Positions 29,001 to 37,533 of a stretch of 52,892 bases of DNA are shown here, in pieces. The position numbers were made by a program, and so were the translations under genes. Each line of letters opens with the position of its first letter. Position 1 is the stretch's first letter. The notes beneath the pieces are model-generated. The model did not search any database and was not told the origin of the DNA. It was given only the letters and a program-made list of their open reading frames with translations. Origin of the DNA: Thermomonas sp. GTDB taxonomy: Bacteria; Pseudomonadota; Gammaproteobacteria; Xanthomonadales; Xanthomonadaceae. Location of the stretch: assembly GCA_020692565.1 (NCBI GenBank), contig JAIMKJ010000001.1:9851-62742 (forward strand). The letters are read 5' to 3'.

Positions 29001-29417
29001 GCGCAGACGCGGCTGTGGTGGCAGCGATTGCTGGCGATGTATATGGCCTGGGCCGAACGCCGCAACATGCGGGTCGAAGTGCTGGAGCAGAATCCGGAAC
29101 GCTGCCGCGCGCGGCTGGCGGTGGCCGGGTTCGGCGCGCATGCGTTGCTCGAAACCGAGCACGGGCTGCACGTGCTGGAACACGACGGCGACGACAACGG
29201 CGTCACCCGCCGCATCTCCGCGATGGTGCGGATCGCGGCCGACCTGCCCGGCCGCGCGCGTCCAGACCTGATCGATGCTGACGACGAGCTGCGCGTCTGC
29301 CGTCGCTATCGCGCCGAACCTTCGCCGCTGGTGCGCGACAGCGTGCGCGGCTGGCGCAGCGGCCGCCTCGACCGCGTACTTGCGGGCGAATTCGATGCGA
29401 TCGTCGCCGACACCTGA
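26076..29417 (+). CDS. Membrane-anchored double AAA+ (ClpB-like) ATPase fused to a GGQ-less release factor 2 module
   Basis: 1113 residues; TTG start with GGAGA upstream. Residues 1-21 form a membrane anchor with an Arg-Arg stop. Residues 25-280 are helical with no Clp N-domain repeats. D1: Walker A GEQGTGKS (296-303), pore loop KYIGE (333-337), but the Walker B site reads WRVQDF (356-361), not hhhhDE. D2: Walker A GPTGTGKT (568-575), Walker B VVLLDEFEKAHP (Asp636-Glu637), sensor 1 ILTSNAGS and sensor 2 GARPLRR (777-783); the GYVG pore loop is missing. From about 870 the protein follows RF2: helical domain 1 (YAAMNDRDFW), PCRF domain 2 (MYMAWAERRNMRVEVLEQN, 988-1006; LLETEHGLHVL), then directly the RF2 terminal tail (VRDSVRGWRSG...VLAGEFDAI). 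The SPF tripeptide and the GGQ domain are absent. I know of no described function; ribosome-directed remodelling at the membrane is an inference. Confidence 0.85.
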   Translation: MTIGIFIAGVLFGVVLTVWLRRPSAAGAEPVAAEDRPATADAALPAPDASPVGETPAEETPLDRLFRLRREVEAEDERIQRPEDLLQLAQFREGVALLAGDAFDAKGLLDQLESDSYALSCMVYVALRQRTDVDPAAALAATASPGRYQFRFMLDYLQSREDAAALPALIRHLRQWWYEQPPMRHRLREYLQWAEAHAPGTAAMALDTLQDYELEQLAEGLKSFQEPVLAPFRDQVADEIARRREQRTLGGVGRLWAPAQADGSAVIVDHPELDLQVAQVYDLLQATPPVSVLISGEQGTGKSVLVDRLFARLHAEGWLLFEASAADVLAGQKYIGELEERVREMLVALDRPRALWRVQDFYDLLQKGAHSQDPRGILDMLLPALERGQLRMIGELGTAQLAQLLQARPALRHLAKTVTLLSPGTETMRDLLARWRDAREAGLAIPVIDARALDEAQRMAVQFFPEQHEPGRTLRLLEEALRAAVAAEPCELPLTADALLGAIARRSGLPLEVIDDRQSLQLDSLRAFFRKRVIGQDEAVECLIDRIAMLKAGLVDGSRPIGVFLFAGPTGTGKTELAKTLGELLFGSSERLLRLDMSEYQSDDAAWRLTDVSRDGSTRSLVSRIREQPFSVVLLDEFEKAHPRVWDLFLQVFDDGRLGDRNGNVADFRHSIIILTSNAGSTLSRSAGPGFTSAAGGYSRGAVEKALFETFRREFLNRLDRIVLFSPLDRGLMRDILHKELQRAMGRRGLRNRDWAVEWEPSAIEFLLDRGFTPDLGARPLRRAIEQHLLAPLARSIVEHRTPQGDQFLFVRSAGDRLDVEFIDPNLPATPATATTTAVRGDLRPLIHAADGSPAAIAILQGALDALVDTLAAPRWTGARDADYAAMNDRDFWSRSDRFDVLDRIERRDRIESALDTAQRLGERLARDGANAAFVARHAQLLWLLEHAATALAEHRPQDAVLSLAASASDLKRDPAQTRLWWQRLLAMYMAWAERRNMRVEVLEQNPERCRARLAVAGFGAHALLETEHGLHVLEHDGDDNGVTRRISAMVRIAADLPGRARPDLIDADDELRVCRRYRAEPSPLVRDSVRGWRSGRLDRVLAGEFDAIVADT

Positions 29418-29426
29418 GCCTCATTA

Positions 29427-29458
29427 CCTGTAGAGCGGCCCGAAGGCCGCTCTACAGG
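29427..29458. terminator. GTAG-REP palindrome acting as terminator
   Basis: A perfect 14-bp stem (CCTGTAGAGCGGCC with its complement) and a CGAA tetraloop, ten bases after the AAA+ stop. It has the GTAG head of the local REP family and, placed between convergent genes, could terminate both. Confidence 0.75.
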
Positions 29459-29485
29459 CATCGCATACGGCGAACGCCGGTCAAC

Positions 29486-29701
29486 TCACTGTTCGCAGCC
29501 TGCGACGCAGTCGTGGTACACCCGGCCGCAATGCCGCGTGCCGCCTCCGCCAGCCAGGGCCTGCGCAATGCAGTCGTTGGTGATTTCCTGACACACGCTC
29601 AAGCAACCGGGATACGTCTCGAACGCGGACACCGACGCCCCGAAACCCAAGCCCAGCGCGAGCGCGGCGACGGCCATCCATCGAACATTGATGCGTTTCA
29701 T
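29486..29701 (-). CDS. Small Cys-rich exported protein
   Basis: 71 residues from the ATG at 29701, with AAGGA eight bases upstream. Residues 1-27 are a standard Sec signal (MKRINVRWMAVAALALGLG ... SVSA). The mature part, about 44 residues, has six Cys in PGCLSVCQEITNDCIAQAL and HCGRVYHDCVAGCEQ, spaced so that three disulfides are likely. I do not recognise a family. It faces the AAA+ gene and is divergent from the DUF937 gene. Confidence 0.68.
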   Translation of the reverse strand: MKRINVRWMAVAALALGLGFGASVSAFETYPGCLSVCQEITNDCIAQALAGGGGTRHCGRVYHDCVAGCEQ

Positions 29702-29869
29702 CTTCAAATCCTTCTGTCGTTGACGGGAAAGGCGTACCAGCCGCATGGCCGGCGCGCGCGGCCAGAGTACAGCGCTCGCTCCCAATCGAAAAACCTCTGA
29801 AACCGCCCTTTTGCCAGTCCACTGGAGCTAAAGTGCCACGACACACCACCAAGGCCCAAGGAGACGACC

Positions 29870-30520
29870 ATGACCGCATTGACCGATGACCTGTTCGCCC
29901 AGCTCGAGGGCGCTCCGCTGCAGCAGATCTCCCAGCAGTTGGGCATCGGCAAGACCCAGGCCGCCGGCGCGGTCAGCGCCGCGCTGCCGCTGCTGATCGG
30001 CGCGCTGGGCAAGAACGCCAGCCAGCCGCAGGGCGCGGAAGCGCTGTTCGGCGCATTGCAGAAGGATCACGCCGGCAGCGCCGACATCGGAAGCCTGCTC
30101 GGGATGGTGCTGGGCGGCGCAGCCACCCGTCAGACCGACGGCGCCGGAGTGCTCGGCCATATCTTCGGCGGCCAGCAGAACCGCGCCGAGCAGCATCTGG
30201 GCGAAGCCACCGGCCTCGGCGGCGACCGCGCCGGGCAGTTGATGAAGATCCTCGCCCCGATCGTGATGGCCTATCTCGCCAAGCGCATGTTCAGCGGCAA
30301 CGAGGGCGGCGGCGGCGCGGCGTCCGGCATGGCCGGCAGCGGCAATCCGACCGCCGATGTGCTGGGCGCGATCCTCGGCCGGGAACAGCAGCAGGTGCGC
30401 CAGCAGGGCGGCCTGGGCGGCGGCCTGCTCGGCGCAGTGCTCGATCAGGACGGCGACGGCCAGGTCGGTCTGGGCGATCTGCTGAAGATCGGCGGCGGCC
30501 TGCTGGGCGGGAAGCGCTGA
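29870..30520 (+). CDS. DUF937 domain protein
   Basis: 216 residues. The N-terminal 110 residues match DUF937 (YidB-like): LFAQLEGAPLQQISQQLGIG, AAGAVSAALPLLIGALGKNA and LLGMVLGG. A second helical part (GQLMKILAPIVMAYLAKRMF) is followed by a Gly-rich linker. The C-terminus ends in a single calcium-loop-like DQDGDGQVGLGDLL, similar to half of a dockerin or EF-hand, which recurs in this family. No signal peptide. Function unknown. The start follows AGGAGACG, a good SD sequence. Confidence 0.85.
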   Translation: MTALTDDLFAQLEGAPLQQISQQLGIGKTQAAGAVSAALPLLIGALGKNASQPQGAEALFGALQKDHAGSADIGSLLGMVLGGAATRQTDGAGVLGHIFGGQQNRAEQHLGEATGLGGDRAGQLMKILAPIVMAYLAKRMFSGNEGGGGAASGMAGSGNPTADVLGAILGREQQQVRQQGGLGGGLLGAVLDQDGDGQVGLGDLLKIGGGLLGGKR

Positions 30521-30593
30521 TCACAAGAAAAGCGCTCGCTTTCCTGCATCTGCCGGCGGATGGAAAGCTGCCGGCTTTTCCATCATCGAAGAC

Positions 30594-31088
30594 ATGAAAC
30601 TCCTCATCTTCGGCAATTCCGGCTCCGGCAAAAGCACGTTCGCGAAAGCGATGTCGGAACGCCACGTGCTGCAGCATCTCGATCTCGACGGCATCGTCTG
30701 GGAGCCCGGAAAGATCGCCGTGGCGCGCGCGCCCGCCGCGGTGCGCGCCGATCTCGACGCTTTCCTGCGCGCCCACGACCGCTGGGCGATCGAAGGCTGT
30801 TACAGCGAATTGGTCGAAGCCGCAGCACCCGCCTGTGATCGGTTGATCTTCCTGAATCCCGGCCGCGAAGCCTGCCTCGCGAACAATCGCCTTCGTCCGT
30901 GGGAGCCGCACAAGTACGCGACGCGCGATGCGCAGGACGCGATGCTCGATCGCCTGCAGGCGTGGGTGGCCGGCTATTACGAACGCGACGATGCCTGGTC
31001 GTTGGCCGCACACCGCCGCGTGTTCGACAGGTATCCGGGCATGAAAAGCGAATACACCCACCCTGCAACGACCAGCCTGATCGACTGA
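30594..31088 (+). CDS. P-loop NTPase, adenylate/shikimate kinase-like
   Basis: 164 residues. It opens with MKLLIFGNSGSGKSTFAKAM (Walker A GNSGSGKS, residues 7-14), then HLDLDGIVWEPGK (a substrate Asp as in shikimate and gluconate kinases) and RWAIEGCYSELVE. Further on, RLIFLNPGREACLANNRLRPWEPHKY replaces the usual Arg-rich lid. It is a small-molecule or nucleotide kinase of the FlaR/topology-modulation type, with no assigned substrate. It lies between the DUF937 and katG genes, on the same strand, but the 222 bp before katG carries a separate promoter. Confidence 0.82.
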   Translation: MKLLIFGNSGSGKSTFAKAMSERHVLQHLDLDGIVWEPGKIAVARAPAAVRADLDAFLRAHDRWAIEGCYSELVEAAAPACDRLIFLNPGREACLANNRLRPWEPHKYATRDAQDAMLDRLQAWVAGYYERDDAWSLAAHRRVFDRYPGMKSEYTHPATTSLID

Positions 31089-31131
31089 TGCAGCATTGCG
31101 CTGTCTGCCCGGAATCGATGCACCACCGGCG

Positions 31132-31146
31132 ATAGACGCGAACTAT
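31132..31146 (+). promoter_or_regulatory. OxyR-like half site upstream of katG
   Basis: ATAG at 31132-31135 and CTAT at 31143-31146 separated by seven bases, the exact spacing of one half of the OxyR consensus. The expected second half in phase is poorly conserved, although CCTATC follows closely at 31155-31160. It lies 165 bp before the katG ATG. Confidence 0.45.
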
Positions 31147-31268
31147 TGATCAAACCTATCGAAACAGTCCAAACAATCGAATTCCCCTTGTCACGCCATC
31201 GACCTAGTGTGTCTTCACCCCCTAGCCCCGCCCCCAGGCATCTTCGCCGTCGTCGTTCAGACCCGTGA

Positions 31269-33518
<2,250 letters not shown>

Positions 33519-33577
33519 TCGTCTGAAGCGGCTTCGAAGGGAGGTTCGCTTCAAGCAGCCCCCGCCCACCTGACTTC

Positions 33578-33608
33578 AACGCCGACGGCTCATCCCGTCG
33601 GCGTTTTT
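33578..33608 (+). terminator. katG terminator
   Basis: An 11-bp stem (AACGCCGACGG with its complement), a six-base loop and a run of five T. It lies between convergent katG and hslR; the minus-strand side lacks a T-tract. Confidence 0.85.
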
Positions 33609-33624
33609 CATGCGGCGTCGCCGT

Positions 33625-34029
33625 TCAACTGGCATCGATATCGCCCAGCGCGCGGATCAACCGCCGCGCGCGCTTGTCGGGTTTGCTCTCCGGCGGTTGA
33701 TAGCCGGCGCGCCCCGCGCGCAGAGCGGCGATGGTCTCCAGACGCTTCGTTTTCGATTCGTCGGATTCGGTGTAGAGGGTCTGCGTCACCGACGCCGGGC
33801 CGCGCTGCTCGCTCAGGCCGGCGACCACGATCTCGAACACTTCGTCGCCGCGCGCGATGCGCATCGCGTCGCCGATGCGCACCGTCCGCGAGGCTTTCGC
33901 GCGCTGTCCCGCGACATCGACCTTGCCGGTATCGATCGCCTGTTTGGCGAGACTGCGGGTCCTGAAGAACCGTGCGGCCCAGAGCCAGAGGTCGAGGCGG
34001 ACGGTGATGGCGGCGGCATCGGCTTGCAT
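33625..34029 (-). CDS. hslR: RNA-binding S4 domain protein, Hsp15-like
   Basis: 134 residues from the ATG at 34029 (a TTG at 34038 is an alternative). The S4 RNA-binding fold is clear: VRLDLWLWAARFFRTRSLAKQ, IDTGKVDVAGQRAKASRTV and GDAMRIARGDEVFEIVV, followed by a basic tail (KPDKRARRLIRAL). Hsp15 binds free 50S subunits carrying a nascent chain after premature dissociation and helps recycle them. It is divergent from a methyltransferase gene and has no SD sequence that I can see. Confidence 0.9.
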   Translation of the reverse strand: MQADAAAITVRLDLWLWAARFFRTRSLAKQAIDTGKVDVAGQRAKASRTVRIGDAMRIARGDEVFEIVVAGLSEQRGPASVTQTLYTESDESKTKRLETIAALRAGRAGYQPPESKPDKRARRLIRALGDIDAS

Positions 34030-34228
34030 GGCATCCAACGGAACGAAAGGGCGGAAGACACGCGCAAGGATACCGGCATCGGCCGTGGCCTGGACTTGCC
34101 GGATCCGTCGCGCCTGAGCAGAATCGGGCGAGCGCGGATCGGAACCGCAAGGAAACGATCGGCATGGAAGCGGCCTCGACTCGCCCTACCGGGCGCGTGG
34201 AGATCCATCAACGGACACAGGGAAGGTC

Positions 34229-34942
34229 ATGAGAAAGATCGCTGTCGATTACTGGAACACCGTCGCCGCGAAAAGCGACGCCTCGGCCCGCGATGCGGTG
34301 CTCTGCGGCTTTACCGCCGAACGGGATTTCGACGAATCCGGACACGAGGATGCGTCGCACCTCCTGCTGCCGTTCGTCGAGCCCTCCGACGTGGTGCTGG
34401 ATATCGGCTGCGGACTGGGCAGGTTGCTCAAGTGGGTCGCGCCTGCATGCAAGCGCGCGATCGGCACCGATATTTCCCGGGTGATGCTCGCCAAGGCGAA
34501 GCGCCGGCTGGCAACCGTTCCCAACGTCGAATTCGAACAGATTCCGCTGACGCTGCAGCTTCCGGTGCGCAGCGCGAGCGTCGATTTCGCGTACTTCTAC
34601 CACGTGTCCGAGCATATGGAGCGCGAAGACGCCTACAGGATCCTGTGCGAAATCAAGCGTTGTCTGCGCCGCGATGGTTCGGCGCTGGTGCAATTCTCGC
34701 TGATCGACCATGCGGACAACCGCGGCGAATTCGTGCGCTGGGCGCGCGCCGGCGACGACGAAGGCGTGCGCTCGCGTTTCTACAGCGAAACCGAGGCGCA
34801 TGCGATGCTGGAGATGGCCGGCCTGCACCCGCAGATCCGTCTGTATATCCCCGGCGAAATCGCGGTGATCGTCACTCCGCGCGACGAGCGTCTGCTGGGA
34901 GAGATGCCGCTGGTGAAGCTCAACCCTGCGCAATCGCGTTGA
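34229..34942 (+). CDS. Class I SAM-dependent methyltransferase
   Basis: 237 residues with a GGGAAGG SD sequence. Rossmann-type motifs: VVLDIGCGLGRLLKWVAP (motif I, near residue 56), an acidic end of beta2 in AIGTDISRVMLAKAK, and DFAYFYHVSEHMEREDAYRIL (motif IV region), then a C-terminal sheet. It is of the Methyltransf_11/25 type acting on small molecules or lipids; the substrate is unknown. The body resembles methyltransferases of sugar or polyketide tailoring, but no such cluster is nearby. Confidence 0.86.
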   Translation: MRKIAVDYWNTVAAKSDASARDAVLCGFTAERDFDESGHEDASHLLLPFVEPSDVVLDIGCGLGRLLKWVAPACKRAIGTDISRVMLAKAKRRLATVPNVEFEQIPLTLQLPVRSASVDFAYFYHVSEHMEREDAYRILCEIKRCLRRDGSALVQFSLIDHADNRGEFVRWARAGDDEGVRSRFYSETEAHAMLEMAGLHPQIRLYIPGEIAVIVTPRDERLLGEMPLVKLNPAQSR

Positions 34943-35045
34943 AATCGCGGCGATGATCCCGACGCTGGCTGGCGTCCTGCGCTGACCGGCGAGTCGACGG
35001 CGCGGAAGACCATCTTGCGGTGGCGGACGGATTGCCGAAAAGCGA

Positions 35046-35067
35046 AAGGCCACCTTGCGGTGGCCTT
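35046..35067 (-). terminator. Terminator of the rpsP-rplS operon
   Basis: A 9-bp stem (AAGGCCACC with GGTGGCCTT) around a four-base loop, 28 bp beyond the rplS stop on the minus strand. A TTTCGCTTTT run follows on that strand. Confidence 0.75.
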
Positions 35068-35094
35068 CTGCATGAACCTTCGACTCGCGGCGGG

Positions 35095-35493
35095 TCAGAC
35101 GGCAGCGGGGGCGGCTTTCGCCTTGCTGTACATCGACAGATCTTCCTTGATGCGCGCCTTCTTGCCTTCGAGCTTGCGCAGGTAGTAGAGCTTGCCGGCG
35201 CGCACCGCGCCGCGACGCTTGACCTGCACCGAATCGATCACCGCGCTGTGGGTCTGGAAGACGCGCTCGACGCCGTAACCGTGCGAGATCTTGCGGACGG
35301 TGAATGCGGAGTTGAGACCGGCATTCTTGATGGCGATCACCACGCCCTCATAGGCCTGCACGCGCTCGCGATTGCCTTCCTTGACCTTGACGTTGACGAT
35401 GACGGTGTCGCCCGGACCGAAATCCGGAAGCTGACGCACGACCTGCTCGGCTTCGAACTGCTGCAGCAGCGTGTTGAGTGAGGGTTTGTTCAT
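35095..35493 (-). CDS. rplS: 50S ribosomal protein L19
   Basis: 132 residues from the ATG at 35493. L19 lies at the 30S-50S interface. Family blocks: [84 protein letters not shown] and [20 protein letters not shown]. The C-terminus is extended by a short Ala/Lys tail. It is last of the rpsP-rimM-trmD-rplS order, but 144 bp separates it from trmD and this gap has its own TATAAT, giving a long leader and probably extra expression for L19. Confidence 0.98.
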   Translation of the reverse strand: MNKPSLNTLLQQFEAEQVVRQLPDFGPGDTVIVNVKVKEGNRERVQAYEGVVIAIKNAGLNSAFTVRKISHGYGVERVFQTHSAVIDSVQVKRRGAVRAGKLYYLRKLEGKKARIKEDLSMYSKAKAAPAAV

Positions 35494-35599
35494 GGGACGG
35501 GCCTGTTGTTGATTGCCTTCGAGAGGCTTGTTGTTGCGCGAGTGCACGTGGACCCGCGTCATGGCATGGTGGAACACTGGATAAAACGGTAAGCCGCGC

Positions 35600-35605
35600 A
35601 TTATA
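35600..35605 (-). promoter_or_regulatory. Putative internal rplS promoter (-10)
   Basis: A perfect TATAAT on the minus strand followed by GCGCGGCTTACC. There is no good -35. Transcription would begin near 35594 and give a leader of about 100 nt before rplS. The GGCTTACC after the -10 recurs at the same distance in the rpsP promoter. A palindrome GGGAAATTTCCC (35609-35620) lies just upstream. Confidence 0.55.
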
Positions 35606-35637
35606 AGGGGAAATTTCCCGGTGGCGCTAGGGCCGGC

Positions 35638-36396
35638 CTACTCCGGGCCCGGGGCGACCAGCTCGGTCAGGAAGGCTTCCAGCAGCGCCCGGTCGGCTTT
35701 GGAGAGGGCCGCACGATCGATCAGCTCGGGTCGCCGCAACCAGGTCCGACCAAGCGACTGCTTGCGACGCCAGCGGGCGATCTCGGCATGGTTTCCGGAC
35801 AACAACACGGGTGGAACGCCACCCAACGGATGTTCCAGCGGCCGGGTGTAATGCGGGCAATCCAACAGCCCGCCCTCGCCCTCGAAACTGTCCTGCGCGG
35901 CCGATTCGGCATCGTTCAGAGCACCGGGCAGCAGCCGCGCGGCGGCATCGATGACCACCGCCGCCGCCAGTTCCCCACCGGACAGCACGTAATCGCCGAT
36001 CGAGAGCTCTTCGTCGACCTCGGCCTGGAGCAGACGCTCGTCCACACCCTCGTAACGCCCGCAGAGCAGGATCAACCGCTCGCGCCCGGCCAGTTCGCGG
36101 GCCTTGGCCTGGGTCAGGGGCGCGCCCTGGGGAGACATATAGATGGTGTGTGCAGGGCGCGGATCGGCCTCGCGAGCCGCCTTCAGCACCGCCTGCAGCG
36201 GATCGATCAGCATCACCATCCCGGGACCGCCGCCGAACGGGCGATCGTCGACCCGGCGGTAATTACCCTCGGCGTGGTCGCGCGGGTTCCAGCCGTGGAT
36301 CGTCAGCAGCCCGCGCTCCTGGGCGCGCCCGACCACGCCGTGACCGGCGACCTGGGACACGAATTCGGGGAACAGACTGACGACATCGATGCGCAT
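35638..36396 (-). CDS. trmD: tRNA (guanine-N1)-methyltransferase
   Basis: 252 residues from the ATG at 36396. TrmD makes m1G37 in tRNAs reading CNN codons and prevents +1 frameshifting. SPOUT-knot features: [56 protein letters not shown] and [21 protein letters not shown] (trefoil knot), [18 protein letters not shown], and the substrate Asp region. The C-terminus is the usual helical domain. In the order rpsP-rimM-trmD-rplS, a REP element is inserted 12 bp upstream of the start. Confidence 0.97.
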   Translation of the reverse strand: MRIDVVSLFPEFVSQVAGHGVVGRAQERGLLTIHGWNPRDHAEGNYRRVDDRPFGGGPGMVMLIDPLQAVLKAAREADPRPAHTIYMSPQGAPLTQAKARELAGRERLILLCGRYEGVDERLLQAEVDEELSIGDYVLSGGELAAAVVIDAAARLLPGALNDAESAAQDSFEGEGGLLDCPHYTRPLEHPLGGVPPVLLSGNHAEIARWRRKQSLGRTWLRRPELIDRAALSKADRALLEAFLTELVAPGPE

Positions 36397-36407
36397 GGCT
36401 ACTTTTC

Positions 36408-36453
36408 GTAGGAGCGGCTTCCGCCGCGGACTCGCACGCGGCTGAAGCCGCGA
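36408..36453. repeat. GTAG-REP element between rimM and trmD
   Basis: Reads GTAGGAGCGGCTTCCGCCGC, then GACTCGCA, then CGCGGCTGAAGCCGCGAC. It is made of two inverted half-elements of the local REP family inside an essential operon, within the 78 bp separating the rimM stop from the trmD start. It may stabilise the upstream message or weaken read-through into trmD. Confidence 0.72.
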
Positions 36454-36474
36454 CATCAATCGCAACGACGGCGA

Positions 36475-36987
36475 TCAGAAATCCGCATCCCAATCGACGA
36501 CGATCCTGCCGTTGTCGAAATCCAGCGAAATCACATAATCCGGCCGTGCGAAAGGTATCAGCCGCTCGCGGTCGCCGCGAACCGTCATGACATCGTTGGC
36601 GCCATTCGAGAACACGCCGGTCACGACCCCGAAATCGACGCCTTCGACGTTCGCGACGCGCATGCCTTCGAGGTCGATCCAATAGAACTCGCCGTCTTTC
36701 GGTGGCGGCAGCGCGCTGCGCAGCACGTAAAGCTCGGCGCCGCGCAGAGCTTCGGCCACGTCGCGGTCCTCGATCCCAGGCAACGTGCCGATCAGGCCTT
36801 TGCCGCCAGCGCGTGCGCGGGCACCGTCGACTTCACGCTCGCGGCCCTGCGCGTCGCGCAGGATCCAGGGCTGATAGCGCAACAGATTGCTCTGCGGCTC
36901 GGTCAGGGATTCGAGTTTCAGCTCGCCACGCACGCCGAACGCGCCGTGGATCCTGCCTACCAGGATGCGGCGCGTCGGGTCGTTCAT
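36475..36987 (-). CDS. rimM: Ribosome maturation factor RimM
   Basis: 170 residues. RimM binds S19 and helps 30S head maturation. The N-terminal beta-barrel is clear ([20 protein letters not shown]), with [20 protein letters not shown], then [31 protein letters not shown] and the PRC-barrel half ([44 protein letters not shown]). It is second in the operon, 36 bp after the rpsP stop. Confidence 0.96.
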   Translation of the reverse strand: MNDPTRRILVGRIHGAFGVRGELKLESLTEPQSNLLRYQPWILRDAQGREREVDGARARAGGKGLIGTLPGIEDRDVAEALRGAELYVLRSALPPPKDGEFYWIDLEGMRVANVEGVDFGVVTGVFSNGANDVMTVRGDRERLIPFARPDYVISLDFDNGRIVVDWDADF

Positions 36988-37023
36988 CGGGCTGGATGGC
37001 CGCGGCGGACCGCGGCCGGCCGA

Positions 37024-37305
37024 TCAGGCAGCAGGTGCCGCAGCGGCAACCGCAGCGGTGGCCTGCTTCGCATGCTGTTTGTAGAGATCGGCGACCTTGT
37101 CGGTCAGCTGGGCGCCATGGCCGATCCAGTGCCTGGTGCGCTCGAGGTCGAGCTCGACGCGCTTCTCGTTACCGGCGGCGACCGGGTTGTAGTAACCCAG
37201 GCGCTCGATGTTGCGGCCGTCGCGCGAGCTGCGGCTGTCGGTGACGACGATGTGATAGAAGGGGCGCTTCTTGGCGCCGCCACGGGTAAGGCGAATCTTG
37301 ACCAT
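37024..37305 (-). CDS. rpsP: 30S ribosomal protein S16
   Basis: 93 residues from the ATG at 37305 (AGGAA ten bases upstream). S16 is an early assembly protein of the small subunit. Family features: [39 protein letters not shown], and [22 protein letters not shown]. The tail is a short Ala-rich run. It is first in the operon and has a TATACT promoter about 55 bp upstream of the start. Confidence 0.98.
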   Translation of the reverse strand: MVKIRLTRGGAKKRPFYHIVVTDSRSSRDGRNIERLGYYNPVAAGNEKRVELDLERTRHWIGHGAQLTDKVADLYKQHAKQATAAVAAAAPAA

Positions 37306-37358
37306 GAGTCGATAGTTCCTGTGGAGCCCAGCTGCCGGAGTGGCAGGGTAAGCCCGCA

Positions 37359-37364
37359 AGTATA
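37359..37364 (-). promoter_or_regulatory. Putative rpsP promoter (-10)
   Basis: TATACT on the minus strand, followed by TGCGGGCTTACC, with a weak TTTCTG -35 sixteen bases upstream. The start site would fall near 37352. The GC-rich discriminator is of the kind expected for growth-rate-controlled ribosomal promoters. Confidence 0.55.
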
Positions 37365-37417
37365 ACCCACTGATTCAGGTCAGAAAACCCTCTGCGAACA
37401 TCTAACGGAGCGATACA

Positions 37418-37533
37418 GCCCCTAAGTCAGGGGCGATTTGTGCCGCAAGGCACGAATGGGTGTGGAAGCGCACTGACTGGGGGCCAAGGTTCGCGCAGCG
37501 AACTTTGGGGTGATCAGGCGCAGCCTGATCACC
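37418..37533. repeat. Row of four hairpins between rpsP and ffh
   Basis: In order: GCCCCT/AGGGGC (37418-37434), GTGCC/GGCAC (37440-37453), CCAAGGTTCGC/GCGAACTTTGG (37484-37508, one bulge or mismatch) and GGTGATCAGGC/GCCTGATCACC (37509-37533, 11-bp perfect). The ffh stop codon (37529-37531) lies within the last stem. On the minus strand the row forms the 3' untranslated region of ffh; none of the hairpins has a T-tract. Confidence 0.75.

Noticed and set aside
26571..29183. An 870-codon open frame antisense to the AAA+/RF2 gene
   Set aside because: Same artefact: rich in Gln, Arg, His and Ala, no start signal, and opposite to a frame with clear AAA+ and RF2 motifs.
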